Counted from the stretch's first letter, positions 1-8,047 are shown. The stretch: DNA of 30,278 nt from CAZQSL01 sp964595945 (GCA_964595945.1 CAZQSL010000032.1:1-30278), one strand, 5' to 3'. The notes: generated from the letters alone by a model not told the origin. Translations and numbers: made by a program.

Positions 1-214
1 CCTGCGTCATCATCAGCGGGTGAAACGGCGCCGCGCCGCCCGGCCCCCTCGCATCACGCGTGTAGGCCTCGTGAATGCCCGACAGATCAAGCCTCGCCGC
101 CACATCCCGCACGAAATACGCCAGGTGTCCCTCCGGCAACCACTCATCAAGCGCCGGAGGCATCAAGTACATCTGATTCGGTTCATAGGATCGAAATGTC
201 TTTTCTTTGCTCAT
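1..214 (-). mobile_element. IS1182-family-type transposase, N-terminal fragment cut by window edge
   Basis: Reading the minus strand from ATG at 214 gives 71 codons open to the window edge. The peptide starts MSKEKTFRSYEPNQMYLMPP and continues with LDEWLPEGHLAYFVRDV and a later PFHPLMM. This FRxYxPxQ...LPP...WLPEGHLAYF...DL...PxHPxMM pattern is the hallmark N-terminus of IS1182/IS5-superfamily (DUF772) transposases. The catalytic DDE part lies outside the window, so intactness cannot be judged. The terminal inverted repeat and target duplication should lie between 215 and about 330 but I could not define them. The + strand open frame over the same DNA is a shadow. Confidence 0.85.
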
Positions 215-330
215 GCCTTATATTCTACCTGTCGCGTCAAAATGGTGAATTGTACAGCGGCTGGTATAAGCGCTCCTGCCTTTTCAACTTTATTGATAAA
301 AGATGTTCTTTATTTTTCAGTTCACAGTGA

Positions 331-336
331 TATAAT
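331..336 (+). promoter_or_regulatory. Candidate -10 element (TATAAT) of the transporter gene
   Basis: A perfect TATAAT lies 62 bases before the transporter start codon at 399. No good -35 hexamer sits 16-18 bases upstream (CTTTAT-like at best), so the promoter is weakly supported. The stretch 215-398 otherwise holds only the presumed end of the insertion sequence and the Shine-Dalgarno AAAGGAG at 384-390. Confidence 0.35.
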
Positions 337-398
337 CTCGACTTGATGGTGACAGTGGGCTACGCCGTTTTTTTTCGGTGACGAAAGGAGACTCCGAC

Positions 399-1850
399 AT
401 GACGGAGGACAACAGCAAGTTTTCGTTTGCAAATGGGATTCTGATAATAGTCGGGGCGCTTGCCATCCAGTTCATATCGGTGCCGATCGGTCTTCTGGTA
501 CAGATATTCTACTCACCGCCGTCCGATGCTGGGAAAACCATCTTCATGTCCACGGCCATGACAGGCATAGCGCTTGGACTTGGGAAACTGATGGACCTGC
601 CTGCTGATCCGATCATTGGAGCATGGAGCGACAGGGTGAGGTCGAAACTTGGTCGCCGCAGGCCGTTTATCATCTTTGGATCGATTCCACTTTCGATTGT
701 ATTCTTTCTGTTTTGGCTTCCACCAGTACATGGACAGTCGATCTGGAATTTCGTATGGGCGCTATCTATGGTTGCGCTTTATTGGTGGATATTCACACTA
801 GTGCTGATACCTTTCCTTGCGCTACAGCCGGAAATCGCCACAAATAGCAAATCAAGGGTGACACTCGGGGCGTATTATTCCATTGGAATGTATCTGGGGT
901 TTGCCATTTCGATGGTACTCGCCCCCATGATGCTCGACAAATTGGGACCGATGAAGATGGGGCTCGCCTTTTCGATTGCCTCGCTGTGCCTTTTTCAGAT
1001 TTTTGGATGGCTCGTCAAGGAAAGGCATATTCCTTCCGCTGTCTCAGATATAAAAAAGAGTGGCGTTGGCGAAGTAGTCAGAGAGTTTTTCACGGCTTTT
1101 CTCTCGACATTCAAGATAAGGGCTTTTGTTATTTTTGTCGTTTCCGCATTTCTTTTCAATATCGGATTCAATGCGGTACAGCCATTTATTATGTACTTCA
1201 ACATCCAGATACTTTGCCGTCCACAGTCAGGCACGATTTTCATCCCATTTCTTATCTGCGGGCTGCTGTCGGTACCATTTATCCCGCTGATCAATAAAAA
1301 ATTCAACAAAAAAGGCGTTTTCACCTTCGGGCAGGGACTCATGGCCGTGCTTTTCGTAAGCTTTACAGTCATTGCCCTGACGACCGTTTCCATGAATATT
1401 CCATCGCTCGCAGGATTTGGGGCAGACACTTTCACAGGGAAAATTCTGGGGTTCATCGGTATCGACGATGGCGTCATTTCCCCGCTGACTTTCAGATTCA
1501 TACTGACACTGGTTGTCATCAGCATAGCAGCTATCCCGCAAACTATAATCTATGCTTACAATGCCCCGATACTCGGTGAAATCATCGACCTCGACGAAAT
1601 CGAGACTGGCCAGCGCCGTGAAGCTATATACTCTGGAGTGCAAAACGTCATTATGAAAGGCGGCATCGCACTCGGCCCATTTTTCCTCGGTCTCGTACTC
1701 ATGTTGGGCAACACCAAGGCCAATCCCACCGGTCTGCTCCTCGTAGGCCCCATCATGGGAGTTATCAGCCTCTTCGGCGCCCTGCTTTTCCTCGCATATC
1801 CGATCATCAATCTTGAAAAAGAGCGCGAAAAACGAAATAATGCCAAATAG
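399..1850 (+). CDS. MFS sugar/cation symporter, GPH/SLC45-like
   Basis: This is a 483-residue polytopic inner-membrane transporter of the major facilitator superfamily. It has about 12 hydrophobic segments, and residues 66-89 read MDLPADPIIGAWSDRVRSKL followed by GRRRP. That is the loop 2-3 signature of glycoside-pentoside-hexuronide/SLC45-type symporters, with its conserved D...G.WSDR...G+RRP. The second half repeats the fold, with a DLDEIETGQRREAIYSG loop typical of GPH carriers. The ATG at 399 is chosen over the in-frame GTG at 378 because AAAGGAG (384-390) lies 8 bases upstream of it. The substrate is not readable; a sugar with H+ or Na+ is the family norm. The next gene follows after 27 bases and is probably co-transcribed. 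Confidence 0.8.
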   Translation: MTEDNSKFSFANGILIIVGALAIQFISVPIGLLVQIFYSPPSDAGKTIFMSTAMTGIALGLGKLMDLPADPIIGAWSDRVRSKLGRRRPFIIFGSIPLSIVFFLFWLPPVHGQSIWNFVWALSMVALYWWIFTLVLIPFLALQPEIATNSKSRVTLGAYYSIGMYLGFAISMVLAPMMLDKLGPMKMGLAFSIASLCLFQIFGWLVKERHIPSAVSDIKKSGVGEVVREFFTAFLSTFKIRAFVIFVVSAFLFNIGFNAVQPFIMYFNIQILCRPQSGTIFIPFLICGLLSVPFIPLINKKFNKKGVFTFGQGLMAVLFVSFTVIALTTVSMNIPSLAGFGADTFTGKILGFIGIDDGVISPLTFRFILTLVVISIAAIPQTIIYAYNAPILGEIIDLDEIETGQRREAIYSGVQNVIMKGGIALGPFFLGLVLMLGNTKANPTGLLLVGPIMGVISLFGALLFLAYPIINLEKEREKRNNAK

Positions 1851-1877
1851 TGCTACAAACAACAACGAGGGGTTAAC

Positions 1878-2390
1878 ATGAAATACAAAATCGAACACAA
1901 ATTCGAAGGCGGCCCATTTCAGGAATGCAAAACATACCTCTTCGAAGAATACACCTTCGACGCAGTCAACATGCCCAACGTGCAGGGATACAAGGCGCTC
2001 GAAGCCATTGAAACCGACGAAATCAAACGATGGAAAAACGAATGGAGCGCACACGGTCAAATACCTAAGGTAGTCCAGCATCTGATCAAACCTCAAATGC
2101 TCTCATGGGTCGAGGAAACCACTTACGACAAGGCTAAGCAGGAGTATCGCTCGAAAATCACTCCTTTCTACTTCCAGAATGTCTTTTCTTGCGAAAACCG
2201 GGGTTATTGCCAGAAGATCAGCGACAGAGAATTTCTCAGGATACAGGAAGGATATGTCAATGTGAAAATCCCAATCCTCGGAAATGTCATCGAAGACTTG
2301 ATCGTTTCCCACATGAAATCCAACTTCGAGACAGAATACAGGGATGCTTACCAGGCTGTTAAAAAGAAATTCCCACTGACTGATGCCTGA
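1878..2390 (+). CDS. DUF2505-like (START/SRPBCC-fold) protein
   Basis: The 170-residue soluble protein has a good Shine-Dalgarno (GAGGGG, 7 bases before ATG). It opens with a beta-strand MKYKIEHKFEGG. It continues with a W-containing variable middle and a TPFYFQNVFSCENRGYCQ strand pair. It ends with a long amphipathic helix (GNVIEDLIVSHMKSNFETEY). This order resembles the DUF2505 group of the SRPBCC/START helix-grip fold, which binds hydrophobic ligands, but the match is by pattern only. No signal peptide or membrane segment is seen. Position directly after the transporter suggests shared expression, not a known shared function. Confidence 0.5.
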   Translation: MKYKIEHKFEGGPFQECKTYLFEEYTFDAVNMPNVQGYKALEAIETDEIKRWKNEWSAHGQIPKVVQHLIKPQMLSWVEETTYDKAKQEYRSKITPFYFQNVFSCENRGYCQKISDREFLRIQEGYVNVKIPILGNVIEDLIVSHMKSNFETEYRDAYQAVKKKFPLTDA

Positions 2391-2489
2391 CAAATTGCAG
2401 ACGCTTCGCGCGCAGCATAGCGCCAGTCAATCAAGATACCCAACCAATGCGTCGGTTACGGCGAAGGCATTTTTCGTTACTGACATCAA

Positions 2490-3305
2490 TCAGCGTCGTG
2501 CAAGTCCCATGGCGTATGTCGCGGCAAACAGCACCGACGCGACAAGCACGACACTCGCACCGGCAGGCGCGTTGTAGTAAAAGGAAATGGCAAGTCCGCA
2601 AACGCTGCTGACCACTGCAACGATCATCGACCACCATAGATGCCCCGCCGCCGTGCGCGCCACGTTTCGACCCGCCGCCGCCGGCACGATCAGCATTGCC
2701 GTGATCAGCAGCACCCCTATTACCCTGATGCCAGTCGCCACCACGAGCGCTATCAGCGCCGCAAAGATATATTCATATACAGCGACAGGTTTCCGTTTTG
2801 TCACGGCCATTTCACGGCTGATCGCGCTCAATCCAAGTGTGTTGAATGATAGTGCCGTAACGACGACAGTGATTGCCGTGAGTATCGCAAGCTTGCTTAT
2901 CTCGAACGCGTCGACCGTGAGTATGTCTCCAAAAAGAAACGCTGGAAGCTGCCTTGATAGCCCCTGTATGGAACTTATGATGACGATGCCGAGCGAAACG
3001 CTCAAAGCAAAAAAAACACCGATTACCGTGTCAATCGCAAGTGACGATTTGGCGGAAAGCATCGCGATACCGAGCCCCACGAGAAGGCAGAACCCGACCA
3101 TCACCAGCACCGGATCACCAATCCCGAGTATCAGCCCCAGCGCGATGCCGGTGAATGCCGAATGGGAAATGGCTTCGCTGAAAAAAGACATTTTTCTATT
3201 GACCACAGCCACGCCGGCCATCGCGTATGCAGGTGCAGAAATCAGCACGGCAGCAAGCGCAAGCTGCATGAAGTGGGGCTGAAAACACTCCGGTATCATG
3301 CTCAT
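2490..3305 (-). CDS. znuB: Zinc/manganese ABC transporter permease (ZnuB-like)
   Basis: The 271-residue integral membrane protein of the ABC-3 family has about eight hydrophobic segments. Typical features are the early segment AAVLISAPAYAMAGVAVVNR, then MSFFSEAISHSAFTGIALG (the family's 'H.A.pGiaLg' motif), and VGVFFALSVSLGIV. Its ATG overlaps the znuC stop by four bases (ATGA), so the two are translationally coupled. It forms the channel through which znuA-delivered Zn2+ (or Mn2+) passes. The zinc call rests on the His-rich ZnuA and the Fur-family gene in the same operon. The gene is convergent with the DUF2505-like gene; no clear terminator was found in the 99 bases between them. Confidence 0.85.
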   Translation of the reverse strand: MSMIPECFQPHFMQLALAAVLISAPAYAMAGVAVVNRKMSFFSEAISHSAFTGIALGLILGIGDPVLVMVGFCLLVGLGIAMLSAKSSLAIDTVIGVFFALSVSLGIVIISSIQGLSRQLPAFLFGDILTVDAFEISKLAILTAITVVVTALSFNTLGLSAISREMAVTKRKPVAVYEYIFAALIALVVATGIRVIGVLLITAMLIVPAAAGRNVARTAAGHLWWSMIVAVVSSVCGLAISFYYNAPAGASVVLVASVLFAATYAMGLARR

Positions 3306-4114
3306 TCGCCCGAGCCTCCAGTATCGCCGTGCGAATGAGCATGGTGGTAATATGCTACGTAACTGCCAAAAGTGGCCTTGATATTCTCAGGAGTCATAAT
3401 ATCTCCCACCGTGCCTTCGCAGATCAGCCGGCGATTGATGCAAACGACATGGTCGGTATAGAGATTCACCATCGAGAGATCATGCGAAATGATGACGACT
3501 GAAAGCTCGTCACGCCCGCGCATGTTGTTGATCAGTTCATACATGAGCGCCTCGCCAGAAGCATCGACACCTGCGATCGGTTCATCCATAATCAGCAGAT
3601 TAGGCCTGGGGAAAATCGCAGTCGCGAACAGCACCCGCTGCATCTCGCCGCCCGACAGGCGCCCAAGTCGTTTGTTGAGAAGATTTTCTGCCGACACCAT
3701 GGAGAGACATTCGACGGCCTTTTGCCTGATCGTCCTCGACACCCCAGTAAAAACCGGACGCCGTGAATTGTTCATGGCAAAAAATTCCAGCACACTCAGA
3801 GGAGCGGCCCTGTCAAAATCGAGCCTTTGCGGGATATATCCTATCACTGGCCGGTCACCACCGTGCTTCTGTGCCGAGCAGAAGTGGACCTTGCCGGAAT
3901 ATGGCACCATTCCGGTAATCGCCTTCACCAATGTGGTCTTGCCAGCGCCGTTAGGCCCCAATATCGCCGTGACTTCGCGGCATCGGATGTCGAAAGATAT
4001 GTCCTCGATGATCGTGTTACCGCCAAGCGTCACCGAGAGATTTCTGATCGTCAGGGCGCAAGGCGACATGCCACACGAACAGGATTTCTGTGTATCGCAA
4101 CTATATGACTGCAT
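3302..4114 (-). CDS. znuC: Zinc ABC transporter ATP-binding protein (ZnuC-like) with Cys-rich N-terminus
   Basis: The 270-residue ATPase has Walker A GPNGAGKT (53-60), signature LSGGE (153-157), Walker B LLIMDEP (173-179) and the H-loop His at 211. It energises the ZnuB permease. Unusually, the first 20 residues carry four cysteines (6, 12, 14, 19: CDTQKSCSCGMSPC) before the normal family start, and the C-terminus ends in a short His run (YYHHAHSHG). Both could bind metal. The ATG is supported by AAAGGAA upstream. It is preceded by znuA (8-base gap) and overlaps znuB. Confidence 0.87.
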   Translation of the reverse strand: MQSYSCDTQKSCSCGMSPCALTIRNLSVTLGGNTIIEDISFDIRCREVTAILGPNGAGKTTLVKAITGMVPYSGKVHFCSAQKHGGDRPVIGYIPQRLDFDRAAPLSVLEFFAMNNSRRPVFTGVSRTIRQKAVECLSMVSAENLLNKRLGRLSGGEMQRVLFATAIFPRPNLLIMDEPIAGVDASGEALMYELINNMRGRDELSVVIISHDLSMVNLYTDHVVCINRRLICEGTVGDIMTPENIKATFGSYVAYYHHAHSHGDTGGSGE

Positions 4115-4122
4115 GATTTCCT

Positions 4123-5214
4123 TTATTTTCTGTCTGGTGAAAGAGCTTTTTTGATAACTTTCACATTATCTCGCATCACCTTTTCATAAAGATCGAGGGG
4201 AGGATTTGCAAGAGACGTTTCAGCTACTGGATCGAGCTGATATACTTTCGCGCCTGATTCACGAGCTACAAGCTGAGCGGCTTTTTGTGGATACTGCGGC
4301 TCGGAAAAAACGGCCTTGACTCGCTCTTTCTTGATCATTTTGATGAGATCGTTCACTTGACCGGCAGAAGGCTCCTGCCCCGGGACTGTCTCGATGTAGC
4401 CCACGACACGCAATCCGAGCGATCGTGCGAGATAGTCGAAAGCATCGTGAAAAGTAACGATTTTCGCACCTTTGAATGGAGCGAGTCCTTTTTGCATTTC
4501 GCGTTGCAGCGCACGCAACCGGGCTGCGTACGACCTGGTGTTTTTAGCATATACCGTCTTGTTCGCGGGATCGTATTCCGCGAGAAACGCGCCAATCGCT
4601 TCAACCTGCTTGGCAGCGTTTTCAGGTGCGACCCAAGTGTGCGGATTTACCGCATGGTGATGATGGTGATGTCCATCAGATTGTTTATCGTGATCGCGGT
4701 CATGCCGGATACCTGATTCGTGTTTGCCATCGTGATCAGGCATGTCCCTGGGAGCGGGTTTTCCGTCAGGCGCACGTCTGGCGTCATGCTCATGCTTCTT
4801 GCCGGCCTCTTCACCGATCACTTTCAAATCTTTGCTTGTAATCAGGATTTTCATCTTTGGATTGAGGCGTTTCGCAGGCCCTCCGAGAAATTCCTCGATG
4901 TGACCGTTCGCTATCATGACATCGGCACGTACGATTTTTTTCGCATCGGCCGGTGAAAGGCTGTAATCGTGCGGACATCCCATCGTGTTGGCGAGCAGCG
5001 GGATTACCTCCACATTTTTTGCGCCTTTCGTGACATTCCTGGTAAAAATGGTCATGGGCAAAAAAGTGGTAAGGATAACTACCTTCCCGTTATCCCTGGC
5101 AAAAGCAGCCTCTGGAAAGACTCCGAGAGACAATGCCAGGCTTGAGAGAAACAGACAGCAGGACAGGATGGGACTGATAACACGGCCATTCAGCTTGTTG
5201 ATAATACTTATCAT
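4123..5214 (-). CDS. znuA: Zinc ABC transporter substrate-binding protein (ZnuA-like)
   Basis: The 363-residue periplasmic protein has an N-terminal signal (basic start, hydrophobic 14-32, AAFA before Arg40). It is a cluster A-I solute-binding protein: ligand His residues fit H82 (GCPHDYSLSP), H192 (NPHTW) and H256 (TFHDAFDYLA), with D328 late in the chain. A long charged His/Asp-rich loop (about 137-190) ends in six consecutive histidines, the usual mark of zinc rather than manganese binders. ATG 5214 is chosen because it overlaps the regulator's TGA (ATGA) and has GGAGG seven bases upstream; an earlier in-frame ATG at 5241 lacks such support. Confidence 0.88.
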   Translation of the reverse strand: MISIINKLNGRVISPILSCCLFLSSLALSLGVFPEAAFARDNGKVVILTTFLPMTIFTRNVTKGAKNVEVIPLLANTMGCPHDYSLSPADAKKIVRADVMIANGHIEEFLGGPAKRLNPKMKILITSKDLKVIGEEAGKKHEHDARRAPDGKPAPRDMPDHDGKHESGIRHDRDHDKQSDGHHHHHHAVNPHTWVAPENAAKQVEAIGAFLAEYDPANKTVYAKNTRSYAARLRALQREMQKGLAPFKGAKIVTFHDAFDYLARSLGLRVVGYIETVPGQEPSAGQVNDLIKMIKKERVKAVFSEPQYPQKAAQLVARESGAKVYQLDPVAETSLANPPLDLYEKVMRDNVKVIKKALSPDRK

Positions 5215-5654
5215 TCCAATGCCTCCAGACATTCCGGACACCTGCCAAAAATGACGAGATGGTGCCCCGTGATTCTATACCCTGTTCGCAATACGAGCAA
5301 TTCTTCGAGGAGTTCCAGATGACAGGTTTCAAACTCCACAATGGCGTGGCATTCCGTGCAAACAACCGGATGCGAATGACCACCCCTGAGCGCCACGATG
5401 ATATTTTTACCGGAAACCGTTCGGACGCTTACCGCAATACCGGTTTCGAGAAAAATCATGACAGTCCGATATACGGTTGCCTGCCCTATTCCCTTGCTTC
5501 TGACAATCTCGATAAGCTCGCTGATCGAAAGACCGCGATTGGACCCGGCGAGCACATCCCAGATCGCCTGCCGTTGCGGAGTGGGAGCAATGCCGTTAGT
5601 CCTGAACATATCGTAACTGCTCACATTACAGGTTGTGTAACTTGCATCTGTCAT
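5211..5654 (-). CDS. Fur-family metalloregulator, probably Zur
   Basis: The 147-residue protein has an N-terminal winged helix (PTPQRQAIWDVL, then recognition helix GQATVYRTVMIFLE). The dimerisation domain has two CxxC pairs (C99/C102 and C139/C142) for structural zinc, and H93/H95 plus H131/H132 as regulatory metal ligands. As first gene of a znuA-znuC-znuB operon it most likely represses zinc uptake, although sequence alone cannot separate Zur from Fur or Mur. ATG 5654 is preferred: a TTGACA -35 and a -10 place the transcript start at or next to it, and neither this codon nor the alternative ATG at 5672 has a Shine-Dalgarno. The Fur-type box covers the promoter, so autoregulation is expected. 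Confidence 0.83.
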   Translation of the reverse strand: MTDASYTTCNVSSYDMFRTNGIAPTPQRQAIWDVLAGSNRGLSISELIEIVRSKGIGQATVYRTVMIFLETGIAVSVRTVSGKNIIVALRGGHSHPVVCTECHAIVEFETCHLELLEELLVLRTGYRITGHHLVIFGRCPECLEALE

Positions 5655-5656
5655 AT

Positions 5657-5671
5657 TGATAATATTTATCA
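5657..5671 (-). promoter_or_regulatory. Fur/Zur-type operator box
   Basis: The + strand reads TGATAATATTTATCA. This matches the classical 7-1-7 Fur box TGATAATnATTATCA at 13 of 14 defined positions. It ends three bases upstream of the preferred start codon of the regulator and covers its -10 element, an ideal place for repression of the regulator-znuACB operon. Confidence 0.7.
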
Positions 5672-5689
5672 TAACATTTATAATGTCAA
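5661..5689 (-). promoter_or_regulatory. Candidate sigma-70 promoter of the zinc operon
   Basis: On the minus strand a perfect TTGACA (5689-5684) is followed after 17 bases by AATATT (5666-5661), a four-of-six -10. The predicted transcript start falls at about 5654, which is the A of the preferred ATG. The weak -10 is overlapped by the Fur-type box. Confidence 0.5.
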
Positions 5690-5829
5690 TACGCTGGATT
5701 ATTATGGTATCTAACTACATTCACAGTAACATTATGCGGCTAACTTGCCATTATATGGTTCAACACAATGATTTGGTGAAAATTATCACTACTGCATGTT
5801 CGTTTGTTGTATTTGTATTCTGGATGATA

Positions 5830-5934
5830 TTATTCTATCTCTTTCAGCCATTTCTTGTACTCCCATATTTCCCCTTCCAACACCGCCTTCCAATACATGA
5901 GTCCGATATTGATGATACGATGTCCCATACGCAC
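5830..5934 (-). CDS. Candidate 32-34-residue Trp/Glu/Lys-rich microprotein
   Basis: Inside the AT-rich gene-poor stretch 5690-6068 the minus strand encodes MGHRIINIGLMYWKAVLEGE followed by IWEYKKWLKEIE and TAA. The ATG is at 5928, or a GTG at 5934 lies 10 bases after GGAGA. The composition (aromatic, alternating charge, probably one amphipathic helix) looks protein-like rather than random, and the upstream frame closes with a stop 12 codons before the ATG. I do not recognise it. Otherwise the stretch shows only a GC-rich hairpin at 6007-6023 (CTGGGG/CCCCAG) without a T-run. Confidence 0.25.
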   Translation of the reverse strand: MRMGHRIINIGLMYWKAVLEGEIWEYKKWLKEIE

Positions 5935-6068
5935 TGTAACGTATCTCCATATTCTATACCATCAATTCCCACACCATCATTTCCATCTTCACATAACGCA
6001 TCCATCCTGGGGCTTGCCCCCAGTGGTCTTTTGAAATCATTGGTCCAATCATCGCACAGATTATTTCT

Positions 6069-6281
6069 TTACTGTTTCAATTTGTGCATTTCTTCCACCG
6101 ATATCCCATCGCCGATTCCCTCGAACCTATCGTTGTCAGAATTATGAATGGCTTTCATTGTTTCCACGGTCGCTACAACTGTCCCTGCGATGGCTAAACC
6201 AAATGAGATAATCCGAAATCCGCGATTGAACCCTCGTCGTATCCATCTGGTATTACGGGTTAATGAACGTATTCCCATCAT
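6069..6281 (-). CDS. Small hypothetical protein with one possible membrane helix
   Basis: A 70-residue frame: a basic start (MMGIRSLTRNTRWIRRGFNR), a hydrophobic stretch FGLAIAGTVVATV at about 47% of the length, and an acidic soluble tail ending SVEEMHKLKQ. A Shine-Dalgarno-like AAGGAAG lies about 10 bases upstream, but it also sits closer to another ATG (6289) that opens only a three-codon frame. It starts 58 bases downstream of the radical SAM gene and could be co-transcribed. The positive-inside topology is reasonable, but there is no recognised family. Confidence 0.4.
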   Translation of the reverse strand: MMGIRSLTRNTRWIRRGFNRGFRIISFGLAIAGTVVATVETMKAIHNSDNDRFEGIGDGISVEEMHKLKQ

Positions 6282-6339
6282 CTGTTCATATCTTCCTTTC
6301 GAGCAATTTTAGCCCTGAATTCTATTGTGGAGTCAGGAT

Positions 6340-7278
6340 TCAACGCCAGTCCGATACTGCTGCATAGTATATCAGGTCCTGTCGCCGTTCGGGTTTAATT
6401 TCTCCGCTTACGACAAGTTTGCCGACATATTTTGCGACTTCGTTTGGGTGCAGGTCGAATGCCATTCCTATCTGGGAGGCAGTGCAGGGCCTGCGTCTCA
6501 ACATGGACAGGATTGTGATTTCATTCGCGTCGATTTCACTTTGCGAACAGCTATAACAATCGTCTATCAAATCCGCCGGAGGATCAAAAAGATTTTTCAG
6601 AGGTTCCATATACCGTTTTGGCAAAGCAATGACAAAGTCTTCTGCCGGAGGGCGGACAGAAGTATTGAACTGTATCCTGTCCGGTGAAAAATCCTTTGCA
6701 AGTATTGCGATCTTTTCAACATCGGACGGCAAAGAATTGACTCCCCAGATCAAAAATACTTCGAGCCACAGCTCGCCTTTGAATTCTTTGCGAAAGCGTA
6801 CAAGACTATCAGTGAATTGGTCAAAAGTGAGTGATGGATGCGGTCTGTTTATATGATCGAACAATAGCTGATTCCAGCTATTGAGAGTCACTTTGACGAC
6901 ATTGGCGCAAGCTGCGGCTTCGCGGACTTCGGGCAAATGAAAGAGTGTGCCATTTGTCAGTAATGCCGTAGGGATATCGCTGTTTTTTCGTGCAAACTCA
7001 ACCACTTCACCAAATCGGGCATGGAGGGTAGGTTCTCCCGATCCCGCCAGTGTAATGAAGTCAGCGCTCCCGTTATGGCTCAGCCAGTCGCCGAGTTCAT
7101 GTATGACACTGGTGACAGGGACATAGTCTTTCCGCTCCGTAGTTTTTACGGGAGTATTCCCTAATTGGCAGTAGATACAGTCACAACTGCATGTCTTTGC
7201 AGGTGTCAGATCAATCCCGAGAGACAGGCCCAATCGTCTGGATGGCACAGGGCCGAACAAGTATTTGTAATCGCTCAT
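6340..7278 (-). CDS. Radical SAM protein, COG0731-type, with C-terminal winged helix
   Basis: The 312-residue enzyme carries the radical SAM cysteine motif CxxxCxxC at C30, C34 and C37 (within KTCSCDCIYCQLG) for the [4Fe-4S]-SAM site. It also has GSGEPTL (79-85), the SAM-binding glycine motif. The N-terminus YLFGPVPSRRLGLSLGIDL is diagnostic of the COG0731 'wyosine-synthetase-like' Fe-S oxidoreductases, whose bacterial members mostly have unknown substrates. From about residue 250 a winged-helix segment follows (ILSMLRRRPCTASQIGMAFD). The start was set at ATG 7278 because GAGG lies four bases upstream and homologues begin at this motif. Upstream in-frame codons translate an inverted-repeat arm and are spurious. 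Confidence 0.82.
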   Translation of the reverse strand: MSDYKYLFGPVPSRRLGLSLGIDLTPAKTCSCDCIYCQLGNTPVKTTERKDYVPVTSVIHELGDWLSHNGSADFITLAGSGEPTLHARFGEVVEFARKNSDIPTALLTNGTLFHLPEVREAAACANVVKVTLNSWNQLLFDHINRPHPSLTFDQFTDSLVRFRKEFKGELWLEVFLIWGVNSLPSDVEKIAILAKDFSPDRIQFNTSVRPPAEDFVIALPKRYMEPLKNLFDPPADLIDDCYSCSQSEIDANEITILSMLRRRPCTASQIGMAFDLHPNEVAKYVGKLVVSGEIKPERRQDLIYYAAVSDWR

Positions 7279-7373
7279 CACACCTCGCTGTCCGTTGTTT
7301 TGAAACATGATCAAGAAAAACAACGGTTCATCCGGATAATAGATACTTGACAAAAGAATGAAACACAAAGGGA

Positions 7374-7458
7374 CAAGATTCTTCGCTTCGTTCAGAATGA
7401 CAAGATAGGACCGCAATGACCCACCTGTATGTCATTCTGAACGATGCGAAGAATCTTG
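7374..7458. repeat. 28-bp inverted repeat, dispersed palindromic-repeat type
   Basis: The left arm is 7374-7401 and the right arm 7431-7458. They are reverse complements at 27 of 28 positions around a 29-base centre. The arms contain TCATTCTGAACGA and GCGAAGAATCTTG, and translate to VILNEAKNLV-like text. Such palindromes, which yield spurious 'ILNExKNL' peptides, are dispersed in many copies in various bacterial genomes. It separates the radical SAM gene from the CoA-binding gene. A transcript would fold into a very stable stem, so it may also attenuate or end the upstream operon. The rest of 7279-7580 shows nothing else. Confidence 0.8.
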
Positions 7459-7580
7459 TTCTTACAATGACATTGTTGAGTCAAGCACATTATCATCAAG
7501 GACATGCCACATTAGCGTCCCTTCTGTGCATGAACAACAAAACCAAGCCCCTTGTATGGCGGACGGCGCTTTCCGAGGTA

Positions 7581-8024
7581 CTATTTGTCTCTGAAGTATT
7601 TCGGATATTCCTTCATGAGGCATTTTCCCATGATGGCAACGATACCGTTGCCAGCGGCGATGGCGGCGGCTTCATTGTTGACGATGCCTTCCTGCGCCCA
7701 TAGGGTTTTTGCCCCTATCGTTATGGAGTCTGCGACGATGCTCTTGAGTTCCGACGGAGGTCTGAAGACATTCACCATGTCCACTCTGTCAGGGATGCTC
7801 CTGAGATCGGGATATACCTTTTCGCCGAGCAGCACCTTAGCGCTGGGATGGACAGGAATGATCCTGTAACCCTTTTTCTGCATGAAAGCAGATACCCTGT
7901 TGCTGGCTTTATCGGGATTGGTCGAGAGGCCGACCACAGCAATCGTTCTGGTTTCATGCAAGACTTTTTCGACTGTTTCATCCTTGATCGGATTGGCTAC
8001 TATTTCACATTGTTCGTGTTCCAT
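7581..8024 (-). CDS. CoA-binding domain protein (YccU/CoA_binding_2 type)
   Basis: The 147-residue Rossmann-fold protein has the characteristic sequence TRTIAVVGLSTNPDKASNRV (26-45), then MQKKGYRIIPVHP, VDMVNVFRPP, and ALWAQ-like TLWAQEGIVNNEA. These fit the stand-alone CoA_binding_2 family (E. coli YccU-like, about 135-165 residues). Ligand and function are not firmly known in the family. ATG 8024 is chosen because AAAGGA lies eight bases upstream. It is the last gene of the long - strand operon, 23 bases after the arginine decarboxylase. Confidence 0.82.
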   Translation of the reverse strand: MEHEQCEIVANPIKDETVEKVLHETRTIAVVGLSTNPDKASNRVSAFMQKKGYRIIPVHPSAKVLLGEKVYPDLRSIPDRVDMVNVFRPPSELKSIVADSITIGAKTLWAQEGIVNNEAAAIAAGNGIVAIMGKCLMKEYPKYFRDK

Positions 8025-8047
8025 ACCGTTCCTTTCGATGAGTGATG

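Noticed and set aside
20..346. 108-codon + strand frame at the left edge
   Set aside because: It is antisense to a clear IS1182-type transposase N-terminus and has no family features.
1227..2096. 289-codon minus-strand frame across the transporter and DUF2505-like genes
   Set aside because: Antisense to two well-supported genes, composition unlike a real protein.
6007..6023. GC-rich hairpin as a rho-independent terminator
   Set aside because: Stem is only 6 bp and neither strand has a T-run after it.
5656..6147. 163-codon + strand frame in the AT-rich stretch
   Set aside because: Low-complexity Ser/Pro/Ile text, no Shine-Dalgarno, covers the Fur box and the antisense small genes.
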